Positions 1 through 6,875 of a stretch of DNA of 39,454 bases are shown here, one piece after another. The stretch comes from Opitutaceae bacterium (GTDB taxonomy: Bacteria; Verrucomicrobiota; Verrucomicrobiia; Opitutales; Opitutaceae), in the NCBI GenBank assembly GCA_028281165.1, contig JANQKI010000180.1, positions 1 through 39,454 of the forward strand. Reading direction: 5' to 3'. Each line of letters opens with the position of its first letter. The first letter of the stretch is position 1. The position numbers and the translations under genes are program-made. Below the pieces are notes generated by a model, which was given only the letters and a program-made list of their open reading frames with translations, was not told where the DNA came from and made no database searches.

Positions 1-54
1 TGGAAGCAGCCTGAGTTGATGGTCGAGGGTATCCTGCAACTCATTGAAAAATAG
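1..54 (+). CDS. C-terminal end of an upstream protein (partial)
   Basis: The first frame reads 17 codons (WKQPELMVEGILQLIEK) before a TAG at 52-54. The rest lies outside the window. The short helical tail resembles the end of many alpha/beta hydrolases, but 17 residues cannot prove a family. No terminator hairpin is obvious right after the stop. Confidence 0.45.
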   Translation, partial: WKQPELMVEGILQLIEK

Positions 55-182
55 CTTACCACGAGTTCCTGCCTTTTTATTTTGGCAGTATTCGTCTTGC
101 GGTTACAATCATTGTAGCGCGGTGGGCTGTAATTGTTATTTCATTAAAGCTACGTTTCGCTTTCTTGTTTGAAAATTAGGTC

Positions 183-210
183 TTGACGTCTACTACACGT
201 GTAGTAGATT
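183..210 (+). promoter_or_regulatory. Candidate sigma-70 promoter wrapped around a palindromic operator
   Basis: TTGACG (183-188) and TAGATT (205-210) are 16 bases apart, and the spacer is almost filled by the palindrome at 189-208. The predicted start of transcription, near 217, falls just before the first arm of the long stem at 220. The -10 match is only 4 of 6, so the assignment depends partly on this arrangement. Confidence 0.45.
189..208. promoter_or_regulatory. BlaI/MecI/CopY-type operator, perfect 20-base palindrome
   Basis: TCTACTACACGTGTAGTAGA is a perfect inverted repeat with the core TACA-CG-TGTA. The flanked form TACTACA-NN-TGTAGTA is the known recognition pattern of BlaI/MecI repressors and is related to the CopY box. 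It lies between the -35 and -10 elements, where a repressor would block RNA polymerase. No repressor gene is inside the window, so the cognate regulator would be elsewhere, perhaps just upstream. In this family the signal is often proteolysis by a BlaR1-like membrane peptidase or metal binding. Confidence 0.6.
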
Positions 211-219
211 GTTTCCCAT

Positions 220-354
220 GGTGATGGGTTGGAGGGAACTTCATTGTTTTGATAACTCCAGTCGAGGCGTCCAAGAGTGGGGAGAGCTCGGTACTCGGCT
301 TGATCTGCTGGGGTGTGCAGTCAAGTTTGATAACAATGAAGTCCCGCCATCACC
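220..354 (+). ncRNA. Structured leader or small RNA closed by a long stem
   Basis: GGTGATGG (220-227) pairs with CCATCACC (347-354). After an internal loop, GGG (234-236) pairs with CCC (343-345), and ACTTCATTGTT (238-248) pairs without mismatch with AACAATGAAGT (332-342). That gives 22 base pairs around about 83 bases. Inside are smaller helices: AGTCGAG (260-266) with CTCGGCT (294-300, one G-U pair), and CTGC (305-308) with GCAG (317-320). The element starts about where transcription should start and ends 22 bases before the ATG at 377. I do not recognise a known riboswitch class. It could be a leader element or an independent RNA. Confidence 0.45.
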
Positions 355-376
355 TGCCTTTTATCTGTAAAATTCC

Positions 377-1297
377 ATGTCGAGTAAGTCTTCATCAAAA
401 CCTGTTTTATCAAATCGAAAGATGAAAGTCATTCGTCGCATGCATATGTATGCTGGGCTTTTTCTTTCTCCCATCATGTTAATCTATGCCATTTCCGGAT
501 TCATGCTCAATCATAGCCATTGGTTCTTTGGACGTGGCGATGTTGAAACCGAGATGCCGGCCAGCGCTTTTACGGAAACCCTAGTTGAAAGTATCCCAGA
601 GCCGAATACACTAGCTAATGCTTTAATAGCTAAACTCAATGTCCGTTCTCCTGGCGAAGCTTGGAAACTTACTGACGAAACTAGAATTCGCTACAATCGC
701 CAGATTGGAATAAATGGCGAGGGTCCACAAGCTACTGTCTTCTACAGATTTAATTTAAACGACAAGTATTACACCCAGATCCTGCGTCCGAAGAAGGACG
801 ATACAAATGTTGGTAATCTGAATATTCTCCACTTTGCCGAGCCGCTGCTGGCGGAAGCTGAAAAAAAGGCTCTAGTCAAAGCTATAAAGAAGGAAACGAG
901 CGGCATGGAGCCTAAAATCGAGACTTTCGAATTCAGAGGGCAACCGGAGCTCATCTTTTCAGCAGAGCATGACGACTCGTATTGGGACGTTCGTTACAAT
1001 ATTGAAACAGGTAAGCTCTCAGCTCGTCCCCGCAGTTCGGAAAAAAGTATCAGTTTCTCGAATATGTTAAGGCGAATGCATTTTACCAGTGATTATCCGA
1101 GGGAAATTGGCATCCGCACATTCTGGGCAGTTGCAGTGGATGCAATTTCTCTCTTGATGATGTTCTGGGCGCTTTCCGGTATTTTGATGTGGTGGCAAAT
1201 GAAAGTAGTCCGACAAATTGGAATGATCGTATTCATTGTCAGTATCATTGTTGCGGCTACATTCTACATTTCAATGAGAGGGATGTTCCTGCAATAG
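377..1297 (+). CDS. PepSY-associated transmembrane protein
   Basis: This 306-residue inner-membrane protein begins with basic residues and a hydrophobic segment (about residues 25-45, RRMHMYAGLFLSPIMLIYAI then SGFMLNH). That is typical of PepSY-associated TM-helix proteins. A periplasmic part of about 200 residues follows, then two C-terminal membrane helices (about 247-272 and 280-303). The conserved histidines near the N-terminal helix (RMHMYAG, LNHSHW) resemble those of relatives linked to iron or siderophore reduction. That role is not shown here. The ATG at 377 has no Shine-Dalgarno. It is preceded by the BlaI-type operator and the structured leader, so it is probably repressed until a signal appears. 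It converges on the DUF3841 gene 20 bases downstream. Confidence 0.8.
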   Translation: MSSKSSSKPVLSNRKMKVIRRMHMYAGLFLSPIMLIYAISGFMLNHSHWFFGRGDVETEMPASAFTETLVESIPEPNTLANALIAKLNVRSPGEAWKLTDETRIRYNRQIGINGEGPQATVFYRFNLNDKYYTQILRPKKDDTNVGNLNILHFAEPLLAEAEKKALVKAIKKETSGMEPKIETFEFRGQPELIFSAEHDDSYWDVRYNIETGKLSARPRSSEKSISFSNMLRRMHFTSDYPREIGIRTFWAVAVDAISLLMMFWALSGILMWWQMKVVRQIGMIVFIVSIIVAATFYISMRGMFLQ

Positions 1298-1317
1298 CGC
1301 TCTCCAGCATCCGATTG

Positions 1318-1902
1318 CTATCTAGCGATAAACATTTTAGAGCTTCGGATTTGCTCTTTTCTTATCATCCAGGTCGTGGCTTGGATCGATTTGAGGTGTC
1401 TTGGATCGGCAATATCCGGAACCGACCAATCGAGATCGAAAATCCTTTGCCAGCTTTTCTCAAGAGCCTCCTGGTTATGGACCTGTTCCTTTGTCAAATC
1501 TCTTGGAGCGGATTTTTCGAATTCTGAAATCCCGTCCTCTTCCAACGACTCCGAAAGAAACCAATTATTCAATACATAGTGCCACAGTTCGAAATCGGAG
1601 AGAAGAACGTCATTCTCGTCGCATTCAAATTCTATTAGAACCCCCCTTGTTTTCGGTGGCAAGTGGGCTCGGTTTCGCAGGTCTGGTCGCGGCTTTATCG
1701 CGCTTTGATACTGGTACCAAGCCCAAATGGGAAAACGGTTTCGCCTAGGAGGTGGGCCAATCCTATCGGTCATTTGATCAATCATCCAAAGGTAGGCCTT
1801 CTCAAAACAGACGTCTCCAATATTCTTTTTGGAAGTTACCAAATAGCCCTCCTGATCCAGGACGTCCCAGGCCTTCTGAGTCTGGATTGTCCAAAGGATC
1901 AT
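1318..1902 (-). CDS. DUF3841 family protein
   Basis: This is a 194-residue soluble protein without a signal peptide. The start MILWTIQTQKAWDVLDQEGYL, the central PIWAWYQY, and the later LLSDFELWHYVLNNWFLSE and TKEQVHNQEALEKSWQRIFDL segments match the known pattern of the DUF3841 family. The length is also typical. The biochemical function of the family is unknown. The gene lies downstream of metY on the same strand, 66 bases after the metY stop. A perfect 28-base palindrome sits 11 bases before its start codon and may control it or separate it from metY. Confidence 0.85.
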   Translation of the reverse strand: MILWTIQTQKAWDVLDQEGYLVTSKKNIGDVCFEKAYLWMIDQMTDRIGPPPRRNRFPIWAWYQYQSAIKPRPDLRNRAHLPPKTRGVLIEFECDENDVLLSDFELWHYVLNNWFLSESLEEDGISEFEKSAPRDLTKEQVHNQEALEKSWQRIFDLDWSVPDIADPRHLKSIQATTWMIRKEQIRSSKMFIAR

Positions 1903-1912
1903 TGCTTGTCAG

Positions 1913-1940
1913 CGGTTTCCTTGGAATTCCAAGGAAACCG
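1913..1940. repeat. Perfect 28-base palindrome between metY and the DUF3841 gene
   Basis: CGGTTTCCTTGGAA (1913-1926) is followed directly by its exact reverse complement (1927-1940). On the minus strand it would fold into a strong hairpin 28 bases after the metY stop and 11 bases before the DUF3841 ATG. The right arm, which contains AAGGA, is the only Shine-Dalgarno-like sequence near that start, though it is too far for normal use. No T-run follows on the minus strand, so it is not a standard intrinsic terminator. It may be an operator, an RNA-processing site or a 3'-end stabiliser. Confidence 0.7.
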
Positions 1941-1968
1941 TATCTTTACTTTTCAGTGGTCTCGACAG

Positions 1969-3246
1969 CTAGACGCTTTTCAGAGCCTGATCGATGTCTG
2001 CTATAATGTCCTCAACGTTTTCAATGCCGATTGAGAGGCGAACAAGCTCGGGAGTGATTCCGCCGGCCTTTTGTTGTTCTTCGCTTAATTGACTATGGGT
2101 CGTTGTGGCTGGATGGATGGCCAAGCTCTTGGCGTCCCCAACATTTGCCAAGTGACTCAGGAGCTTTAGATTATCGATGAATTTGGAACCTGCTTCGGAG
2201 CCGCCTTTGATTCCAAACACCACCATCGAGCCGCCTTTGCCTGACAGATACTTGTCAACGAGCGCTTTCGATTCGGTGTCATCCAATCCTGGATACTTGA
2301 CCCATTCAACGGTGTCATGGTCCTTGAGGTACTGAGCTACCTTAAGCGCGTTTTCGCAGTGACGCTCCATCCGGAGGTGCAATGTTTCGATACCTTGCAA
2401 GAAAATCCAAGCATTGTCTGGCGATATGCAGGCTCCTAGATTGCGTAGTGGTACCGTGCGCATACGCAAAATGAATGCTAGAGGCGCAAGCGGCTCAGGT
2501 AGATCGCGCCCCCATCTCAATCCGTGGTAGGATGTATCCGGATTATTATACAATGGGAATTTTTCCGTTCCCCAGTTGAAGCGACCGGAATCTACGACCA
2601 CCCCTCCAATGCCGGCTCCATGACCTCCAAACCACTTGGTTAGCGAATGGACTACGATGTCGGCGCCATGCTCGATGGGGCGAGTCAGATAGGGTGTTGA
2701 AAATGTGCTATCGACGATTAGCGGTATCCCGTTCTCTCTCGCGATATTGGCGATCGCCTCCAAATCGGCCACGTCGAGAGCTGGATTTCCTACCGTCTCG
2801 CAAAAAAGAGCTTTGGTGTTTTCGTCGATCGCATCGGCGAAGTTGCTTGGAGTATTGGGGTCGACGAACTTTACGTTTATACCGAGATCGGGAAGGATGT
2901 CATTGAATTGCGTATACGTTCCGCCGTACAGGTTGTTGGCCGAAATGATGTTGTCGCCCGCTCTGGCGATATTGATGATCGAATAAAAGACCCCGCTAGT
3001 ACCTGAAGCTAGAGCTAGACCGGCAGCTCCTCCTTCTAGCTCGGCGACTCTTTTCTCCAGCACATCTTGAGTTGGGTTCATGATGCGGGAGTAAATGTTG
3101 CCCAACTCTTTCAAAGCGAAGAGATTGGCCGCGTGTTCGGTGTTATCGAACACGTAGGACGAAGTCCGGTAAATGGGAACGGCTCTAGCTTTCGTTGTGG
3201 GATCCGGCTCTTGGCCGGCGTGAAGGCATTTAGTTTCGATCTTCAT
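1969..3246 (-). CDS. metY: O-acetylhomoserine aminocarboxypropyltransferase (sulfhydrylase)
   Basis: This 425-residue enzyme belongs to the Cys/Met-metabolism PLP family. It makes homocysteine directly from O-acetylhomoserine and sulfide, in the cytoplasm. The N-terminus (KCLHAGQEPDPTTKARAVPI, then YRTSSYVF) and the YSRIMNPT motif are characteristic. The PLP lysine is K204 in VVHSLTKWFGGHG, and the PLP-binding aspartate is in PLIVDSTFSTP. Length and motifs fit MetY better than the shorter MetB or MetC. The ATG at 3244-3246 has no ribosome site. The leader (3247-3465) holds a small CCCG-ATT-CGGG hairpin (3364-3374), but I could not fit a SAM riboswitch to it. With cysK at 9648 the window carries both sulfide-incorporating steps. 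Confidence 0.95.
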   Translation of the reverse strand: MKIETKCLHAGQEPDPTTKARAVPIYRTSSYVFDNTEHAANLFALKELGNIYSRIMNPTQDVLEKRVAELEGGAAGLALASGTSGVFYSIINIARAGDNIISANNLYGGTYTQFNDILPDLGINVKFVDPNTPSNFADAIDENTKALFCETVGNPALDVADLEAIANIARENGIPLIVDSTFSTPYLTRPIEHGADIVVHSLTKWFGGHGAGIGGVVVDSGRFNWGTEKFPLYNNPDTSYHGLRWGRDLPEPLAPLAFILRMRTVPLRNLGACISPDNAWIFLQGIETLHLRMERHCENALKVAQYLKDHDTVEWVKYPGLDDTESKALVDKYLSGKGGSMVVFGIKGGSEAGSKFIDNLKLLSHLANVGDAKSLAIHPATTTHSQLSEEQQKAGGITPELVRLSIGIENVEDIIADIDQALKSV

Positions 3247-3465
3247 AGGATGTTATGGGAGATAGTTAATTTTGTTACGGTTGACAGTGTTAGAGCGACG
3301 TTGGATTTGAGGAAAATCTCCACCTTAAAAATCTCCGTTTCTCTGAGTCAACTGGCAAACTAGCCCGATTCGGGTTCTTTGTTGGATTGCTGTTCGAAAA
3401 GGGTTTTAAAATGAATCTTTATTGCGGATTACGCGCGTATTCAGTTTTCAGGTATAAAATCAGAT

Positions 3466-3945
3466 TTATGCGTTATTCACGCTTTTGAACACTACTATCA
3501 GGCGATCGGAAAGAATCGCCTGGATTGGAACATAGGCGACATATAATCCCAGCCCCACCATAATCAACCATAAGTAGGGATCGATTTTTCCTGCCTGAAA
3601 CAGCCAAGTGCTGATGCCAACAAGAAGGGAATCGGCAATCATTATCACGTGTATGATATCGATGGCAGTTCTGTTGTTTTTGATGAGGAGCAGGCAGCCT
3701 AGGACTGCGGACGCTCCAAATGTTATCGGTACTTCCGATCTGTCCAGGTTCGAAGCGTCATTGCCATAGCCGATTTCCAATAGAATTTCTATAGCGAAGT
3801 TGTCAAAAAAATCTCGATACGCCGTGAGTAGCATGTGAAAGACGAGAATTAATTCAAGACCGATAACAAAATTGCTGAGGTAGAACCTACGTTCCGCTTT
3901 GCTCGATGTCCTCTTCAACAGGAGGAGGTCTTCGACAGTAGCCAT
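3466..3945 (-). pseudogene. Fragment of a DUF5690 (MFS-like) membrane protein
   Basis: The 159-residue frame has about four membrane helices. It matches, from my knowledge of the family, the second half of DUF5690 proteins: ERRFYLSNF, LLTAYRDFFDNFAIEI, the EVPITFG segment, and LWLIMVGLGLYVAYVPIQAILSDRLI. Full members are about 420 residues. Here the N-terminal half is absent: the frame upstream of the ATG continues only to an in-frame stop at 4042-4044 and shows no family sequence. The protein also stops right after FKSVNNA, where relatives continue into another helix pair. It is probably a decayed remnant. A functional short protein cannot be excluded because the surviving part has no internal stop. 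Confidence 0.65.
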
Positions 3946-4257
3946 CCAGCTAAATGCAGCGGTGGAGTGAATATCAGACCCGTTACAAATGGCATCTGGA
4001 ATATAGAGTTCGAAAGAGATTGGCGAACTGGAAAGCTCCGATTACTATGTGCAGTCCTGCGTTACCACGAATGCGATCTAGGCCTGGAACAGACTTGGTT
4101 GTTGGAGACAGTCGATCCTGAAGAACTCTGACGTCAGCCACGACTTTGTTTAAAAGCTCCGTTGGTTGGAAAGACTTTTAGAAAAAAGGATACCAATTAC
4201 GAAACTTGGATCAAGTATAGCAAAGGCTGGCTCTGAGCTAGTCGGACTAGACAAGTT
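3946..4257. other. Intergenic region between divergent genes, 312 bases
   Basis: No gene was found. On the minus strand the frame of the DUF5690 fragment stays open back to 4045 without a normal start codon, and this part shows no family resemblance. On the plus strand the region must hold the promoter of the sigma-clamp gene. I see no convincing -35/-10 pair or ECF-type box, and no Shine-Dalgarno before 4258. Confidence 0.5.
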
Positions 4258-5685
4258 ATGTTGCGTCAATATCAAGAAGATCCATTGGACCATTCCTCAA
4301 AGGTGAAAGCTAAGCGGCGCTTTGTGATAGCCGCTAAAGAAGGCGATAAAAAAGCCTTCGAGCAACTTGTGAGACAGGTTTATCCAATGGTCTGGCAAAG
4401 AGTGCGAGCTCGAACTGAGCTGGATTCGAAGGCTCACCAAGATGAGATCGTTCAAGAGACGTTCGTGTTGGCTTTTGAAAAACTGTCTCAGCTGCGCGAC
4501 GCGGATCGGTTTGAAGCCTGGGTGGGTAGAATCGCTGATAACCAGATTCGCAAGTGGCGTAGGCGGCAAGCTCGGCAAATGGAGCTATTCTCCGATAATC
4601 AGGATATCTTGGATACAGCGTCGGACCTTGATGATAATCCGACACCAATTCATCCTTTAACGATCAAAGCCCAAATCCGAGCTGCGGTCCGTGCCCTTAG
4701 CGAGAAGCATCGCAAGGTAATCGAATGCCACTATTTTCAGCGACTTTCCTATAAGGAAACGGCTGATAAGCTTTGTATTGATTTCGATCTAGTTCGGAGC
4801 CGCCTTCAAAAAGCAAGAAACCAATTAAGAAAGGTATTAGTAAAAATGGACGAGAATGAAATAGGGCAAGAAATCATTACGCTGAGCGGCAATGATGTAG
4901 AAATGCTTCAACGAGCTCAGGCTTTTTGCAGTCGCGATCCCGAACGGGATAAACTGCACGGAGTATTGCTTTCTCCAAACGGTCGGCTCGTGGCTACCGA
5001 TGGCAGGCGTTTGCTTTATCGCAAGTCTACCCGTTTTGAGAAATTGCGTGAACCGATAGTCTTAAAATCTCAAGCGACTTTGCGAAATAGCGTTCCAAAG
5101 CCTGAGGGCCAGTTGGTGTTGGGTCTTAACGACGCTGTAATCAGAATGCGTGACCGGGGTGATCTTCTGTTCGAGATTTGCGATCAGGGCTTTCCGGAAT
5201 TCGAAAAGGTATTTCCCTCCGGCTTTGATACCGAGATGCAAGTGGCCGGTGGAGACTGGATTTCTTTTTTAGATCATATCGAGCCGTATCTCGATGCGAA
5301 GCATTCGCCCCTTAACGGGTTCAAATACCTGCCTATCGTGAGAATTCAGGGCGATGCTAAAGAGAAGAGGCTCTCGCTATCAGTCAATTCAAGATTAGGG
5401 TATTCAAGTTCTGACGACGAAGACTCAAAAGAGACCAAAAAATTGAATCTTAACGAATTGGAATGGGAACATCGATTGATGATAAATTTGGATTCCTGGA
5501 AAGGCGTGAAAGATTTATCCTTTCATATGAATTATCGATTTCTTGCAGAGGCTAGCAGCGCCCTGCAGATAGAAAATCAAGATCTGGTGAAGCTTAGATG
5601 GAGTCAGGGCGAGCTCGTTCTTGAGTTGAGCAATTCTCGCTTTGCAGATGACTGGGCGTTAATCAAGCCCTACACGTTAGACTAG
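4258..5685 (+). CDS. ECF-like sigma factor fused to DNA polymerase III beta-clamp domains
   Basis: The protein has 475 residues. Residues about 25-105 form sigma region 2 (DEIVQETFVLAFEKLSQLRD, then RFEAWVGRIADNQIRKWRRR). Residues about 135-195 form region 4 (ALSEKHRKVIECHYFQRLSY, then KETADKL and LVRSRLQKARNQLRK). From about 205 to the end it resembles DnaN. A domain-II-like part has LHGVLLSPNGRLVATDGRRL (233-252) and QGFPEFEKVFP (310-320). A domain-III-like part ends with MNYRFLAEASSAL (424-436) and a short C-terminal tail. Clamp domain I is absent. One reading frame covers everything, so the fusion is not a sequencing join of two genes. There is no anti-sigma gene beside it. The known parallel is phage T4, where the sliding clamp activates late transcription through sigma-like gp55. 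By inference this protein could direct RNA polymerase at clamp-loaded or replicating DNA, or the clamp part may be a regulatory module. The sigma call is firm. The clamp call rests on motif resemblance. Confidence 0.85.
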   Translation: MLRQYQEDPLDHSSKVKAKRRFVIAAKEGDKKAFEQLVRQVYPMVWQRVRARTELDSKAHQDEIVQETFVLAFEKLSQLRDADRFEAWVGRIADNQIRKWRRRQARQMELFSDNQDILDTASDLDDNPTPIHPLTIKAQIRAAVRALSEKHRKVIECHYFQRLSYKETADKLCIDFDLVRSRLQKARNQLRKVLVKMDENEIGQEIITLSGNDVEMLQRAQAFCSRDPERDKLHGVLLSPNGRLVATDGRRLLYRKSTRFEKLREPIVLKSQATLRNSVPKPEGQLVLGLNDAVIRMRDRGDLLFEICDQGFPEFEKVFPSGFDTEMQVAGGDWISFLDHIEPYLDAKHSPLNGFKYLPIVRIQGDAKEKRLSLSVNSRLGYSSSDDEDSKETKKLNLNELEWEHRLMINLDSWKGVKDLSFHMNYRFLAEASSALQIENQDLVKLRWSQGELVLELSNSRFADDWALIKPYTLD

Positions 5686-5703
5686 TCCGCTTGAAAGGAA
5701 TCG

Positions 5704-6138
5704 TTAGCTGGCGAGCAAAACATTCTTCGCATCTATCAGGAGGGAGAACAGGAGCATCTTGTCGTTGGGATAGCTAATGGCGTCCCCGCTGTGAGGATAC
5801 TTTTGTAGCAGAAGCTCTCTTTTCTCGTCCTGTATTTGGGCCAAGTCTACTAGTCGCATCGACCAATCATGAAAACAAGTGGCGTTGATATCCTCGTAAG
5901 TTACCAGTTCGATATCGTGGTGTCGCTTGTCGTTGGCGATTTTGATAAAAAGCTGGTTTACGAATCGAACGGGACCTTCAAGAGCTTGTAGAAAGCTATC
6001 GCCTGATAGTAGCAAAATACCAGTGATTCCCGACTCCTTGTTTCTTTCCGAGGCCAGCGTCGTTAATTCTCCAATGGCTTCTGGTTCAAGAATTTCGGGA
6101 TAGGCAATGCTTTTGTAAATGAGTCGACACCGTCTCAT
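5704..6138 (-). CDS. BLUF-domain blue-light photoreceptor
   Basis: This is a 144-residue, single-domain, cytoplasmic FAD-binding light sensor. The key BLUF residues are present by alignment to AppA: Tyr8 (LIYKS), Asn33 (RNKESGITG), Gln51 (FLQALEG), and Trp92 and Met94 (FHDWSMRL). Light alters the hydrogen bonds of the Tyr-Gln-flavin network. Short BLUF proteins act through a partner protein, which I cannot identify. The gene converges on the sigma-clamp gene (18 bases between stops) and diverges from the peroxiredoxin gene. The C-terminal 50 residues are the usual two-helix cap. The start ATG has no Shine-Dalgarno. Confidence 0.93.
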   Translation of the reverse strand: MRRCRLIYKSIAYPEILEPEAIGELTTLASERNKESGITGILLLSGDSFLQALEGPVRFVNQLFIKIANDKRHHDIELVTYEDINATCFHDWSMRLVDLAQIQDEKRELLLQKYPHSGDAISYPNDKMLLFSLLIDAKNVLLAS

Positions 6139-6294
6139 GGCTTATTAATCAAATGCTCTTATCCATCTATTGGTCAACGCGAAATTTACCCCCCAAACGC
6201 TACTTATTGGCCTCTTTCTTGCTTGAAGATGATCTTCTTTTTTGGGGAACCGTTCTATCTTTTTGTTACTCCCTCATTGATGCCTTCACCTTGA

Positions 6295-6831
6295 ATGAAA
6301 AAACCTGCCCAAAACCTTTATGCGGTCATTCTTTTTCTAGCTTTGACTGTGTTCTCGAATCTAAACTCTTTTGCAATGGATATTGGAGATCAACTGCCAG
6401 AGTTAGACGTAACCAATCACAATGGTGACCTTGCTCCTTTGAAGTCCTATGACGAAGCCGAATTTCTCTTCGTGTTTTTCTACCCTAAAGCCGATACTCC
6501 CGGTTGTACGGCTCAAGCTTGCAGTTTGCGCGATGCCTACGAGTCGCTCCTTGACGCGAATGCTCGAGTTTTAGGTGTCAGCGGAGATAAGGTTGCGGCT
6601 CAAGGACGGTTTAAGGAAAAACGAGAGCTCCCGTATCCACTCATTTCCGACGGCGATGGCAAGGTTATGAAAGCCTTTGATGTTCCTTCCTTCTTGGGAA
6701 TCTCAAAACGCCAAGCCTTTCTTTTTCGGAACGGCGAACTGGTGTGGAAGGACGAAAGCGCTTCGACAAAGTCCCAGGCTCAGGATGCGCTCGCCGCCAT
6801 AGCGGATTTTGGCGCTCAATCTCCTGAATAA
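6295..6831 (+). CDS. Exported peroxiredoxin Q (BCP family)
   Basis: A 178-residue thiol peroxidase that reduces hydrogen peroxide and organic peroxides. An N-terminal signal peptide (about residues 1-27, hydrophobic YAVILFLALTVFSNLNSFA) suggests a periplasmic location. The mature part has FFYPKADTPGCTAQAC with the peroxidatic Cys71 and a resolving Cys76 five residues later, the arrangement of 1-2-Cys PrxQ enzymes. The FDVPSFLGISKRQAFLF segment also fits. It is followed after 44 bases by a flavin disulfide oxidoreductase on the same strand, which suggests a redox unit. A periplasmic peroxidase would need an exported thiol donor, not seen here. Confidence 0.9.
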   Translation: MKKPAQNLYAVILFLALTVFSNLNSFAMDIGDQLPELDVTNHNGDLAPLKSYDEAEFLFVFFYPKADTPGCTAQACSLRDAYESLLDANARVLGVSGDKVAAQGRFKEKRELPYPLISDGDGKVMKAFDVPSFLGISKRQAFLFRNGELVWKDESASTKSQAQDALAAIADFGAQSPE

Positions 6832-6875
6832 AAGCTTTTCAATCTATTGTTCCGGTGGTTCGTATTTACCATCGG

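Noticed and set aside
260..330. tRNA-like fold inside the leader
   Set aside because: Some arms looked tRNA-like, but there is no T-arm GTTCRA sequence, no anticodon arm and no acceptor stem of seven pairs.
3247..3465. SAM riboswitch upstream of metY
   Set aside because: The leader has a small CCCG/CGGG hairpin, but I could not find the conserved cores of SAM-I or SAM-II, and the helices do not fit.
6225..6243. Terminator-like GAAGAT/ATCTTC hairpin with T-run before the peroxiredoxin gene
   Set aside because: The stem is only six weak A/T-rich pairs with almost no loop, and no plus-strand gene ends upstream.
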